64,000 nucleotides of DNA from Macrolepiota albuminosa (Eukaryota; Basidiomycota; Agaricomycetes; Agaricales; Agaricaceae). Location of the stretch: the NCBI GenBank assembly GCA_027475525.1, contig JAMWFC010000088.1, forward strand, positions 1,085,534 through 1,149,533, in the 5' to 3' direction. Below, piece by piece: positions 32,691 to 44,327 of this stretch. Position numbers and translations under genes: made by a program. How positions within the stretch are numbered: the stretch's first letter is position 1; every line of letters begins with the position of its first letter. Under the pieces are notes generated by a model that was not told where the DNA came from, ran no database searches, and saw nothing but the letters and a program-made list of their open reading frames with translations.

Positions 32691-33446
32691 TCATGGAGAC
32701 TCCTTGCATTTCTCCGTAGTGCAATGACGTCGCAGACGATTATCAGTATCGTCTGCTGTAGCTCGTTTGGCTGGGATCACCTTCCCATTTACTAGTACCT
32801 GACAGTGGTCAAAGTCTAGTATGACTTTGTTACGCCGCATGAATGGTGTTCCCAGTATCATATCATAGCAATCAAAGTTTGCTACATCCATGTATTCCCA
32901 GCTACGTGAGCCCGGTGTCTGGACAGTCACATTCATCCCATACTGCACCATAGCCCAGCTTCCTATGGTGCCCAGCTGTAACGCCAATGGCGTATTCAAC
33001 TCCTGCACAGATATTCCGTACACATGGGCAAACTGGGGTGTTATGCCCGACGTAGTACTCCTGGAGTCCCATAAGGTCCACGCCTTGTGGCCATCTACGT
33101 CCACATACGAGACTAGGCACTCCTTGTCTGCCCATTTCAGTGTAGGGCGCTGCAAAGTTCCCTCTGCTCGACAAAGAGTCACCTTCTTCATCCGAACCAC
33201 ATTATTCTTTTTGGGATCATTTGAAGATGGCCAATCCGTCATCGCTGCTAGGCACTCAGAGTTGCTGTCACAACTGTAGTACTCGTTGTCATAGACATTG
33301 TCATATACGTCAACTGTGACGTACTCCTCCCCCTCCACGACCACACTTTTGGGCTCGGCACCCAATGTCTCCTCTGGGGGCTCTTGGTTGTTTGTGGGGT
33401 GTTCTGCCTCAGACTCGGCAGACACGTCTCCATCACTCCCACTCAC
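32691..33446 (-). CDS. TE-C protease region, active-site Gly replaced
   Basis: An open 251-residue segment: acidic N-terminal part, then KECLVSYVDVDGHKAW and the retropepsin active-site stretch TLWDSRSTTSGIT, followed by NFDCYDMILGTPFM as the hydrophobic-Gly motif. The usual motif is D-S/T-G, and here it is D-S-R. A GGG/GGA-to-AGG/AGA change would explain it, and the enzyme is probably dead. It overlaps the gag frame end (33433) by 14 bp in another frame. Confidence 0.8.
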   Translation of the reverse strand: MSGSDGDVSAESEAEHPTNNQEPPEETLGAEPKSVVVEGEEYVTVDVYDNVYDNEYYSCDSNSECLAAMTDWPSSNDPKKNNVVRMKKVTLCRAEGTLQRPTLKWADKECLVSYVDVDGHKAWTLWDSRSTTSGITPQFAHVYGISVQELNTPLALQLGTIGSWAMVQYGMNVTVQTPGSRSWEYMDVANFDCYDMILGTPFMRRNKVILDFDHCQVLVNGKVIPAKRATADDTDNRLRRHCTTEKCKESP

Positions 33447-36005
33447 GGCTGCAGTATGTGCTGCTCAAAGGTGGGCACGGGGTGTATACCCCTTCCTCAG
33501 GGCAATTGGTAGCATAGTGGCCTGGCTGGCCACACGCAAAACAAGTCCCCATCTGACCTGGTGGGTTGGCCAGCTTGAAATCTGGCCTTGGTTTAGAACA
33601 TTCTCCATCTGGTGCCCGCTCTGGGCATGGGCGGCTCCGCCCTCGGTTCACAGCAGAGGTTCTGCATACCACAAACCGCGTGTTGCAGTTACAATCCAAA
33701 TTGGCCTTTTTGGCCAAGAAGGTCCCCACATGCTGACTCCGTGAGGGTGCCCCAGCAGGCGGTAGTCGCCTGGTTCCCCCTTTGTGTCCACTCTGATGCT
33801 CGTAGTGGTTGGCCGTCTTCAGGGACTGCTCGTACCTGATGGCATATGCCACAAACTCCTCCACATCATTAACTTCTGGGGACAGTCTGTCCTCACGTAT
33901 CAGGTAGCGGCGCATGTCCGCTGGAATGCCATCCAAGAATGTTTCGAGCATGGTATATCCATCTGGATATATTGCCATATTCTGGGCATGGTCATTAAGG
34001 GTATCATAGAACCCTTGCACTCCCAACTTCTCGGTGTACTTGGCTGACTGAAACTCCCACCTTGCATCCTGTAGCGTTGAGGGGTGCATGAATCGATTGT
34101 ACAGTCCTATAAGGACTCCTTTGAACATCCACTCATACTGGACATGGTTGACATGCAGTACTGCCCATCAAAACCACCCCATGGCCTCTCCGGCCAAGAA
34201 CTCAGGCAGAACAAAGATTTGTTCTTGTTCCATACGGTCACCTCCATATAAGCACATGGTGAGGTGGGTGCATACATCCATCGCCCAATCCTCCAAGTTG
34301 CTGAACTTGGACGTGCCTGTGTAGGCGCAAATATGCCTACTGTCTGCTTTACACAGCTTTACCCCATTGGGTAACCATAAGGTCACACCCAGGGCATCAT
34401 TGACTACTCAATGCAGGCGATTGTGCATGGCTTCACAATGCATTCGAATGGCCTCCTGCTGACCCGGTGATCTAGTCACCAAATCAGCGGCCTGGGAAAG
34501 TGACTTCCCTTGTCCACCCTGCATAGGACACCCTGAGCCTCCTCGACTGTGGGCATAATTGCCCTTGTCTCGAAGAGTTGACCTAGGGCTGTCATTCCGG
34601 CCGTTACCAGGGGCATCACATCTCATGGCGCCATCTCAATCAAGGAAGTCGCCTCGATCATGATTGTTGCGCCATCCTAGAACTGGAGAAGCTTGATTCT
34701 CCTGGCCCTGCATGGCAAATTGACGACGCATCTCGTCAATGGGCTTAGTGCCCTCAAATACAATGCCCTCATCATCGATAAGGGACTGTCCCTTAGTCCT
34801 GAGGTTGCCATTGCACATACGTTGATACGTGACTCTGTCACTCAACGTTTCCGCCATGGGCACACGTGGCATCACAGATGCCTTGCTCTCCACCTTGAGC
34901 ACGGTACTATTGTGCCCATCTGGTCCTGACATATCTGTCCTAAGGTCTTGGTTACACATGTGTGGGGGCTCCTCACGCCACCCTCATCCTGCTGTAGTAT
35001 AGAAAGTACTCACCGGTTTTACTTTGGGCACTTCCTGTGCCCGTGCTAGTGCCTCCACTAGCTCAATTCCAACGTCTTGATTGCGACATGCTGAGCATTC
35101 CTTGGAAGTGTGGCTCCAGGGGGTCGATGCCCCCAATTGCCTTGTGGCCTTCCGCTGCACATACATTTGCAGCTCCATAGTGAGCACTCTCACCATCAAA
35201 TCAGTATATTTTGTACTGAATACATTGGGCACTTTGTGCCCTTGTCGCCTAAGTGCTACTATATGTGCTGATGCGTAGCGCTCGAGTCATGCTTGGGTGG
35301 TGTATTTCATCACCTCCGAGTGCAAATCCCAGAACACTTGCAATCGCATGGTGTACATGGTTTTCAGCCGCTGCTCCTCTGCTTCGGCGTCGTCGTCACT
35401 TGATGACTCAATCGCCTCCTCTGGAAGCTCTACAACCTCCGGAGCTTCCTCCACTGCTGGCGTGCATGGGCTACTTCAGGACTTGCAGCCTCATCCAGTA
35501 CCTCTTCTATGCAGGCTTCCGCTATCTTAGAGGGCAGTGAGCCTGCTGCGGACCACCTGGTCCCACTACTTTGGCTCAGAGGGATAGCTCTCCCAGTCCG
35601 TACCGCTGACTTGGTGTCTCCTGAGATGCCATAGGTGCCTGTTGACTGTTGGCCATTCTCAGGGGGTCTTTTTGAAGCTAGTCAGCTAGACCGTTGCAGT
35701 CCTCCTGGCAGCTGTATAACTGGGGGAGTTAATCCTCCTGGCATCTTGTCCTGAAGACGTTGCTGACCGTCCTGCTGTGAGCTTTCAGCTCTCTGGGCCT
35801 CGCTTTCATTCCCAGGCAGGTCGGTGCTCTGACCTTGGTCTTGAGCCTTGGGTCTTGCCTGACCTGCATTGGACGCTGACGTGTCCTGGGTGTCTGCTGG
35901 GTTTCCCCATAGGTCGTGGGCATTCCGCCTGCCATCAGTGGACACTGCAGGTATGGGATTACTCATCGATTCCCTGTTTAAAATTTGCATGGTGTGGCTA
36001 TGCAA
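33433..36005 (-). pseudogene. gag: TE-C gag, broken in its N-terminal half
   Basis: The readable C-terminal part (34128-33433) has capsid-type YTEKLGVQGFYDTL, MLETFLDGIPADMRR and a CCHC knuckle CFACGQPGHYATNC at about 33510-33555. Upstream pieces in changing frames, MTLWLPNGVKLCKADS (34386-34168), LIDDEGIVFEGTKPIDEMRRQ (34959-34636) and STKYTDLMVRVLTMELQM (35232-34984), recur in TE-D (for example LIDDQGIAFEEHEG). They are therefore real Gag sequence. The N-terminus near 36005 is polar and low in complexity. The exact start is uncertain. Confidence 0.75.
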
Positions 36006-36097
36006 GAAGCTCGAGAAGCTGATAGAGTTCTGTCAACAAACTCAGCGACTGACGTCGGGTGCTAGGCAATAGATCCTAGCTGGCAGATTCAAAAAAA

Positions 36098-36331
36098 TGT
36101 AACGAAGTTACGGGTTTTAAAGAGCTCAGTGTGCACACCACAGTGAATCAGACCAGACCGGTCTATTGACAATGTAGTGTACAACAAAAAGTAAGCTGCT
36201 TAGTAAGCAGCACATGTAACTAGGTATAATAAAGTAATTAATATAAATATTATATTATAATAAGTATAATATAATATCTACTACAGTAAGTAAAGCTAGG
36301 TGGCCAACGCCACATAGCGGACTACACTACA
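36098..36331 (-). repeat. TE-C 5' LTR (234 bp)
   Basis: TGTAAC...CTACA, partner of 24168-24401, followed by aatca (target duplication). Inside it the minus strand reads TTTTTTTGAATC before gag. A primer-binding site starting TGG is not obvious there. Confidence 0.92.
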
Positions 36332-37639
36332 AATCACCAATTTGTACTGGGTTGTTCCCCATATGGAGCTATCCTCCATCTATTGTCCTCTAGCCAAGAT
36401 CTCACTCAATTCTGAAGAGTGCCTTGTTCTAGACCCTTGCCTACTTGCTTGTATGGGCCATTGCTAGCACGACATGTCCGAGATCTATTTGTTGACATTG
36501 TTTTATACAGGCCCCAGGAAGCTCCTGAGAAACATTGTCCACAAAATAGTGGATTTGAGGCCTCTGATCATGCAAACTTTGTCCATAATATTGTGGATTT
36601 GAGGCCCTGCTGGATGAAATTTTTGAGATTTTGACAACAAAATTCTAAGCATTCAAGACAATCTGATTTATGTATCAACTTGTTACATGTGTAATAGCAC
36701 AAAAAATTGCATCATTGCTTCAATAATCCTCACCTCAGTAATTTTCAGTATGCCTGATGAGGCAAAAACATGGGAAGCTCTCTTGCGTAGGGTGGGAGAA
36801 AGGCGGCACATTTGCAATATTGAAATCAAGTCTTGCAGAGTATCTCTACCCCCCTCTCCAATGCACTGCCACATCTAAGCCAGAGTAATGTGACTGATGT
36901 TCATCCACTGCTATGTGGATCATACATTATCATGCAGACAGAATAGCATACCTATATCAGACAAGTTCTTGACATATATAAAAAGGGTGAGAGTTTGAGG
37001 TATGGCTCTGTTGATAGCTCAACTACACTGGAGAGCCTATCCTGGTTGTCACTTTGTGTCTATCTTCCTCTCAGGGTAGTGAGACATAATAATCATCCTC
37101 TCACTAATATTTACATGTTTTTTCCAAAATGCTAGATCCACCAATTCTGATGAAGAAAGTGATGAGGATACAGACACCACCGGGCCTGAGTTCACATGTA
37201 GTATCAACGGAAAGAAGTTCCATCTCCATATGCATGCCTATGTTGACAACATCATCTTTAACCTTGCATGCCCTTGTTGGCAATAATGTAAAATTGAAAC
37301 CTATTCTTGCCAAGACACTTGTTCTGATCCAGGTGGTAAGCTATCTAGTAATTAGAGATATGCTAGCTATAGCTCAGTTGCATGATATTGGCACCAATGT
37401 TGTGCAAACAGAAAAAAAAAGGAAAAAAAAGAGAATTTCCTTTTTAAGATATATGTTTTGCATGGATTGTTCATTATTGTGGATTTGAGGCCTCAAAAAT
37501 TGCAGATTTGAGGCTGAGATATGGGAAATTTCTGGACAAGGTTTCTTAGGAGCTTTCCAGGGCCTTTTCATACTGATATAGTCTACTGCTTATATAAGCA
37601 TCTGCACAGAGGATGCTGCTTACACAATTTAGATAGACA
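36332..37639. other. AT-rich intergenic repeat DNA
   Basis: No gene is assigned. The phrase gtggatttgaggcc recurs near 36548, 36590 and 37481. A plus-strand frame near 37135-37290 (STNSDEESDEDTD, then FTCSINGKKFHLHMHAY) looks protein-like but is short and isolated. Confidence 0.4.
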
Positions 37640-38260
37640 AATAGTCTAATGAATCACATGACAACAAAAATTGAAGACATTTTTTGCACACTGATATAGG
37701 CTATTCATATGACAGTAAAAATCGAAGACAATATTCACACACTAACACAGGCTATTGCTTACTAAGTGTCTGGACATACTATTGCTTACACAAGCATCTG
37801 GCAGTCCAGTGAATCACATGGCAAAAATTGAAGACATTTTTTGCACACTGACACAGGCTACTGCTTACTAAGTATCTGAACCTACTATTGCTTACACAAG
37901 CATCTGGCAGTCCAGTGAATCATATGACAGCAAAAATTGAAAACATTTTTCCCACACTGACATAGGCTACTGCTTATCAAGTGTCCAAACCTACTATTGC
38001 TTACACAAGCATCTGGCAGTCCAATGAATCATATGATGGCAAAAATTGAAGACATTTCTTGCACACTAACACAGGCTACTGCTTACTAAGTGTCTGAATC
38101 TACTATTGCTTACACAAGCATCTGACAGTCCAATGAATCATATGATGGCAAAAATTGAAGACATTTTTTGCACACTGATACAGGCTGCTGCTTACACAAG
38201 CAATTCAGATAGACAAACAGTCTGATAAATCACATGACAGCAAAAATTGAAGACATTTTT
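37640..38260. repeat. Minisatellite, ~106-109 bp unit, about five diverged copies
   Basis: The landmark ttgcttacacaagcatctg recurs at about 37782, 37888, 37997 and 38106 (steps 106, 109, 109). Each unit also carries aaaattgaagacattttt and gaatcatatgac. The edges are truncated units. Copies differ by several substitutions, so this is an old array and unrelated to the exact 77-bp duplications. Confidence 0.85.
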
Positions 38261-38334
38261 CCCATATATAGTCTGCTGCACAGAAAAACCTCGATCTATT
38301 CTAGATCTCGGAACCCACATCTTTACTCTGAAAT

Positions 38335-38768
38335 ATGCCTCCCATTTCAAGCAACACTAGCAACCTCTCTATCCACACTATATCTATCCACAATGCTGAT
38401 TGGAAATATGAAAGGTTTAATCATAGCACCCCAATGGCCAATCTAAATTGTTGGACCACAGCCCTTAAGATATATCTCTTGCTCCTAGGCCTAAAGTCTT
38501 ACATCTTTAAATGGCCAATCTAAATTGTTGGACCACAGCCCTTAAGATATATCTCTTGCTCCTAGGCCTAAAGTCTTACATCTTTAATTCCCAATTGCAG
38601 AAACTGAACCCAATGCATATCACAACTAGATGTTCAACAATAATCTTGCACATGCCATTGTCCTCACAGCATTGGACAAATTGGAGTATGATGATCTAGA
38701 CAATATCAGGACTGCAGCAGCCTTCTTCAATAAAGTAAAGACTTGTGCTAAAGAGAAAGGTCTGTGAT
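38335..38768 (+). pseudogene. Copia-type gag-like fragment
   Basis: MANLNCWTTALKIYLLLLGL, then after a break AYHN*MFNNNLAHAIVL and DKLEYDDLDNIRTAAAFF. The texture (a Trp-based start, a hydrophobic helix, then LAHAIVLTALDKLEYDD) fits the UBN2-like Gag of Ty1/Copia elements. The stop after AYHN looks like TGG to TAG. The 77-bp duplication at 38433-38586 repeats the first block. No pol is seen nearby. Confidence 0.4.
38433..38587. repeat. 77-bp period direct duplication 9 (likely assembly overlap)
   Basis: 38433-38509 repeats at 38510-38586, plus one chance base. It repeats the start of the copia-gag-like fragment. Confidence 0.97.
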
Positions 38769-39050
38769 ATTGACAAAAAAAAGCTTTTATATTTGGCAGA
38801 GAATGGTTATCTGAAATAGCATAAAGATTATTTAAGGATGTAACAATATGAATTTAATACGTACTGTGATGTGTAAACAACAATTTTCATAAAAAGGTTC
38901 AGTAAAGTCTTCATTAATTTTTGCAGTATGAAACCTATCCTATAGGCATAGTACAAGGCAGAAATGGTATCTATAATTGTTTATTGGCCCACAATAGGTT
39001 AAGAAGTTGGTGCTGAAAACAAGCAAATAAGAACCAACTTAGTTGAAGTG
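38764..39050. repeat. Dispersed ~290-bp repeat, copy 2
   Basis: Partner of 18998-19288. It is followed by a protein-like minus-strand stretch (39212 to about 39050) that reads across the TE-D insertion into 51377 onward. Confidence 0.8.
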
Positions 39051-39212
39051 CAACAATATACCAATAAACAACACACCATGCACAGGATCAGATATTAGAT
39101 GGATCAGTTTTTTTAAGTTATATGAGAGATGTTTTAGAGGATTATCATATATGCTTGGAAGAGCTCTTTTATCATCAGTGAGGGATTTTTTTCTGGCAGA
39201 AAGAATCATTCT

Positions 39213-39387
39213 TGTAACAAAGCGTCACACTTATTACAAGTATCAACGATGCTATTTGCATACAGTAGAGTATTACATAAGACAATATCTTGTATTCACT
39301 CTAGTACTAGTCAAATCTGATACAGTGGTCTGATTTAGCGCTGTGTGATCCACACAAGACAGTTCTAGCTCATAACCAATGGTTATA
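39213..39387 (+). repeat. TE-D 5' LTR (175 bp)
   Basis: TGTAACAAAG...GGTTATA. It aligns with 51202-51376. Its terminal hairpin is ATAACC-AAT-GGTTAT, with both sides changed relative to the 3' LTR. Confidence 0.85.
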
Positions 39388-39469
39388 TTTTTTTAAATCT
39401 TTTGCTACCAGCTTTAGACTCTAGGCTTGTTACCGACTAGGCAACTCATCAAAAAACTCTCAATTTCTG

Positions 39470-42400
39470 TTGGCATCACATCAAAAACATGCTTCTATGA
39501 CTGGCTCTCTTGATCTGGACCCTCCTTTCCCAGATACAGGTGACCCATCTATGTCTCAAGCTGTGAAGATGCAAACTGTGTTTACTTACCAGCCTCTGCT
39601 AAAGCAGGATGAAAAGTTACCTCACAATGTTAGTGCAAGCTTTGAAATGCCATGTGGACTATTTATATTATGGATAATGTCCATTGTGAGGCCTGGTGGT
39701 AAACCAGGGAAGAGATCTGCGGTCTCAGAAGTGTCACTAGCAGCAAGCCAAATGCCTTTACTGATGTACCTGATATTATCCAAGAGCTCATAAGCTCAGT
39801 CTGAAGGTCAACCAGACCTTACACAGTATTTGGAGCTGGTGCAAAGCAGTGTGTTCATGCACAGCACCCCATTCTGGACTGTGCCAACTGAGTAGCATTT
39901 AGAGTATGTGGTGGACACTGCTACTGAACCAGGACAGTTGTCATCGACAACACATGCACTGCAGCAAGGACCAGCCATAAGGGTCAGAAGGGAGGATGAC
40001 AATGTCATATGGCCAAGAAAGGTGCCTTTGGCATCTAAAAATTAGAAGTTGCATGAAGGGTTCAGCAAACAGCCACAAGTAAGGCATGAAGGCTTCAGGA
40101 GAGTTCTGGACTCCTCAGACAATGAGGAAAGTAAGAGGTCACATTTAACCTTGTCTATCCAGTTACAGCTGGTGTTGGACCAATATCTATTGGTCACTAG
40201 AAATTGACATGAAAGCATCTGCAGCTTTATGTAGTAAAGCATTTACAGTTACTGGCTGCTAGGAGCCATGATGTACTTTGTGCAGATTCAACAGAATATA
40301 TCGAATTATTCGTGTATATCTTCAAACTCAAAGTGGTGGAATATCTCAAACACAAAGCAGTGTGAGGGTCAGCAGTCTCAACGGCTCCTCTGGCTGACTC
40401 AGTTGAATGTGAAATAAATATGTGCCAATGAGCACTATTGATTGTGGACACAATGGAATTGCTAAATGCACCTTATCAGGCTAATGAGTCTCAACAAAAC
40501 TATATCAGGCATCAGAATGCTGCAAACCATCAACACAATGTTAGCAGAGTGCCTCAGCAAGCATTGTCTGAAGTGGAGACTGTGACAACAACTACAGCAG
40601 AGCTAGAAGTGTCACTTGCTGTGCCAGAGGTTAAGATACCTCAAAAGCAGGTTATTATCAAAGAAGAGGTGGATGAGTTCCACATCTTTGAAGAACAAAT
40701 GTGACCACAATGTGTAGCACAACATGTCCAGCTGGTGGACAATTAGAATGAACATATCAATTATTAGAGAATGCACAACCAGAACTTGTGTGATCATAGT
40801 GAGTTGTTAATTGATGACCAGGGAATAGCCTTTGAAGAGCATGAAGGTGTAACGCCTGTCAATGATATGCGGCAACGTTTGCTGCTCAAACTGCTGAGCC
40901 AGACAGACATCTGAAGGGTAGTGATGATAGTAGTGATCACTATAGTAGGAGAGAGCAAAATCATTGCAGTAACAATGGTGGAGGTTGTGATTATAGACAG
41001 AACAATCAAGATGATAATAATCGTCATAATAGTGGCAGGCAGGCTGGTGGATCACCAGCAGAGTGAGAGGTGAGGCAACAGCCTACCTCACAGCTGAAAA
41101 GAACAGCCAATAAACACTTGTTTTGTAGTCTTTGGGCATTCTCAATGCCTGCCCCTCAGGATCTGCATGAAAATATGCCTGGAATAAATGAAGCAGTATG
41201 AATCTACATAGATCATATGCATGACCACCTCACTCATCTAGTGAATGACTTCCTTGGAGTAAGGTTATAAATTTCCTGCCAGAGTAAGTCTCCGCAAATC
41301 TGATGGCAAGCACATACATATGTATGCTGGAGGGCATAGGTTCTCACAGCTAGAGGACTGAGCCATAGATGTCTGCTACCACCTAGTAGCCTGCTGCTAT
41401 AGTAGAGATGACATGGACCAGGAGAGAATATTTGTGTTACACAAATTTATAGAAGGAAAGGCTCAGAATTAGTCCTGCTGCCATATTCTTCATATCAATT
41501 GCAATAAATCACATTGGATATTTAAAGAGGTCCTGATAGGACTATATAATTATTTTGTCAATGCTGTGACTATGCAGGAAGCTCATGATGCCTTTAGAAA
41601 GGCACTAAAACTGGCATCCAGACATTTTACAATGACCTGGTGGGTTATGCACAGAATATAGCCATCTATCCAAATAAATATATAATTAAAGAGACATTTC
41701 TGGATGGAATACTAGCAGATATAAAGAGGGTGTTGATATGCAATGACAATTTGTCTCTGGAGATCAACACCATGACTGAGTTCTTGGCATATGCTGATGA
41801 TGCCCAAATTGAGCTGGATGCTGCATGCACTATCACTAGTACAGCTACTTAGCCAATATAGCTTTGAGTGTGCTAAGTGTGTGTGAGAGTCCTGGACAGG
41901 TCCCAGAGAACACATAGTAGACAAGAGGTTGGTGGCAAGGAGAGTGGGTGATTGGAGGCACTTGTGTAAGGCTCTAAAATGTAGCTACAGGGCGCTAAAA
42001 GTCGCTAAGGAGGAGCACTAAGAGCATGGGAAAATCACTAAGAAAGGTGCTAAGAGGTGCAGGAAAGTTGCTAAAAGGTGCTAAGTGTTAACACCTAGAA
42101 TGTGATAATAAAAAAATGAGATTGCTTAGCGGATCTAAGCATGAAAGCCAAGCCATAGTTGCAAGGCACTAGAAAGAGAGAGATAGAAAACTAGAGCAGA
42201 GTCCTCTTGCTTGACATGGTCAACAAGAGGTAGTCTGTTGCATATAGTGACCAAAATGTTGGGATACGATCTCTACTGCCAAATTGATTCCTTTTACTAC
42301 TAACAAAAAGTAAGTATTTATAGTAAAGAAAGTTAGCTGATGCTAAGAGGCTAAGCACTGCTAGAGGGTGGTGAACTGATAAAAATGTAAGTAAATGCGG

Positions 42401-43452
42401 TGAGTTAAATTGTATAGTAAAAAGGTCTATAATGATGCTGTCACAGAAATACTTCATCATTCTATCCTGTGAGCGCTGCCACTGGCTAAGAGCATTATTC
42501 TGGATTGACTGATGCCAAGTGTCTGTGTAAACATGTAGCCTTGGAGTGCAAGTGGCAAGGTGCAGCGAGGTGTCAATAGTGGTGCAAAGAATAAGTGGTG
42601 CCATAAAAAGTGGCCTGAGAGTAATTGGAGTCTGTAGCTGTGAGTTATTAGTGTAAAAATATAAGAAAAATAATGCTGGAAGCGCTAGAGCGTGGTGCTT
42701 CTGATGGTACTAGTGGGCTAATGTGAGGTGTAAGTATTGGTGCTATTTGTAGCCAGCCACAATGCAGGCTCATCAATGCCATTAGATATGAATAGTCAAC
42801 ACAAACTGCAAATTATTATGAGCAGTGCAGTTCACACCAAAAACCAGTTAATCATCAAGTGGTGAAGGTAGAAACCTTTCTTGCCAAACAGTCTAAAATA
42901 GAGAAAAATCACAATCTACAATTTGTCATTTGTAAGATAATTTCTGTAGGCCAACAGTCTAGATCAAAACCTGCTAGATATCTGCCAGCAAAAGATAGTC
43001 AACCCTATTCAGGTCAAAACCAAGTAGCAGCTAGAAAGGGTGCAGTGCCTGCAACACATATAGTAAGCAAATCCAATGTGGTTTTTGGAGCGGCTCAGAA
43101 AAGGCCTGCACGAGACTCCTTAGCATGCTACAATTGTAGGAGGGTGGGACATTTTACAAAGAAATGTCCTGCTCCTCCCAAGGCACACATCTATGTGGCC
43201 CATATGGCTGCAGCCCCCAGTGATGTTGTCAGTGATGATAAAGACAAAGAAGTTGTTGAGGAGGCTGAGAAAGAGCTGCAAGAAGTGGCTGATGGCTCAG
43301 AAGTAGATGACGCTGAAAGTGGCCAGATTGATGGCAATAAATACATTGCAGTGGATGTGTATAACAGTGACTACTACACTCATAATGACGAGGATGAGCA
43401 CTTGTTTGCATTGACAAAGTGCCAGGGAGATTGGCACATCCGGATAAGATGA
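39470..43452 (+). pseudogene. gag: TE-D gag remnant, split by a solo LTR
   Basis: Pieces matching TE-C Gag: STEYIELFVYIFKLKV (about 40290-40330), LIDDQGIAFEEHEG (about 40806-40850), YAQNIAIYPNKY and IKETFLDGILADIKR (about 41645-41730), then after the solo LTR ETFLAKQ and a CCHC knuckle CYNCRRVGHFTKKC (about 43128-43168). Gag reads FLAYA before the insertion and IRYE after it, as in TE-C (FVAYAIRYE). Many stops make it non-functional. The segment 42859-43452 is the longest open part (about 197 codons), ending in an acidic region. Confidence 0.75.
41795..42775 (-). repeat. Degraded solo LTR of the TE-A-type family inside TE-D gag, TSD ATGC
   Basis: The plus strand starts TGATGATGCCC (TE-A LTR: TGATGACGCC) and ends GGCTCATCA. 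atgc flanks both sides (41791-41794 and 42776-42779). Inside, GGATGC and gagagtcctggacaggtccc align with the TE-A LTR near 7589 and 7650. The gctaag-rich stretch at about 41975-42085 is part of it. Its CpG sites also look mutated, so it probably arrived before or during the mutation of TE-D. Confidence 0.75.
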
Positions 43453-43480
43453 GTAACATTGCAAAAGGCAACTACCAAGT

Positions 43481-43937
43481 TACAATGCCCACATTATATT
43501 CCTGAAGAGAAGGAATGCCTGGTGACCTATGTGGATGTCAATGGATATCTGGCCTGGACTTCCTGAGTCTCACTACTAGCATTATGCTCCAGTTTGCTCA
43601 TGTCAATGTGATATGCACTCATGAGTTGAAAGAGCCACTGATGCTTTAGTTGGGGACCATAGGAAGCTGCACCATGGTGCAGTTTGGTGCTGAAGTAAAA
43701 ATAAAGATGTCAGAGTTGTCAACCAAGAAATATGTAGATATAGCAAATTTTGATTGCTATGACATGCTTATCAGTACACCGTTTATGCATAAGAATAAGG
43801 TGTCTCTGGACTTTGTGAATGACATGGTTGTTGTGAATGGTAAGCCTATGAAAGTGGAGAAGGTCATGTTAAGCAACATGGATAGTTGCTTGCAGCGCTA
43901 TCATATGACAGAGAAGCATTGTAATGAACACAACTGA
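43481..43937 (+). pseudogene. TE-D protease remnant
   Basis: Readable parts: ECLVTYVDVNGYLAW (about 43516-43560), a damaged active-site region around 43560-43600, and FDCYDMLISTPFMHKN (43750-43797), where TE-C has FDCYDMILGTPFM. The active-site Asp-Ser-Gly cannot be read in one frame. The segment 43650-43937 is open. Confidence 0.65.
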
Positions 43938-44327
43938 CTAAATGGTCACAAAAGAGCAACTGTGCAGTAAGTGGAAGACAAGCAAGTTCCACCAAAGAGC
44001 CTGCCAGCAGATTCACTGGCTGTTCTGATGTCTAAAAAAGAGTTTCAAGGAACTCTGAAGAAGGGAAAGTATCCAGATGTGGTCAGGTATAAACATGGAA
44101 AGTCTAATCAGGCTAGATAGCATAGGAATGAGCATAATAAATGTGTGGTGGAGTCGCTGGAATGCCAGCTGACTAGCTCTCAAGTGAAGGTGGAGGATCT
44201 TGTCAAGGATGAGATATACAGCACAATAGAAACTGTGGAAAGCACAAGGTTACTAATAGATTGACTAGTGCCTCAGCCAGGAGTGCAATAAGTGTATGAT
44301 CCATGAATGCCATGAGAGTGGAACAAG

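Larger units (their letters stand above)
24168..36331 (-). mobile_element. TE-C: complete Ty3/Gypsy element with third ORF, TSD AATCA
   Basis: Two 234-bp LTRs (24168-24401, 36098-36331) differ by three transitions by eye. aatca precedes the left LTR (24163-24167) and follows the right one (36332-36336), a perfect 5-bp target duplication. Minus-strand order: gag, protease, RT, RNase H, integrase, chromodomain-like end, then a third ORF (ORF3), polypurine tract and LTR. A foreign solo LTR (24881-25906) sits in ORF3. The ORFs carry several stops and frame changes, so the element is young by its LTRs yet defective. Confidence 0.92.

Noticed and set aside
39043..39333. Plus-strand ORF of 96 codons
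   Set aside because: It runs from the AT-rich flank into the TE-D LTR and is therefore chimeric; the opposite strand has better protein texture.
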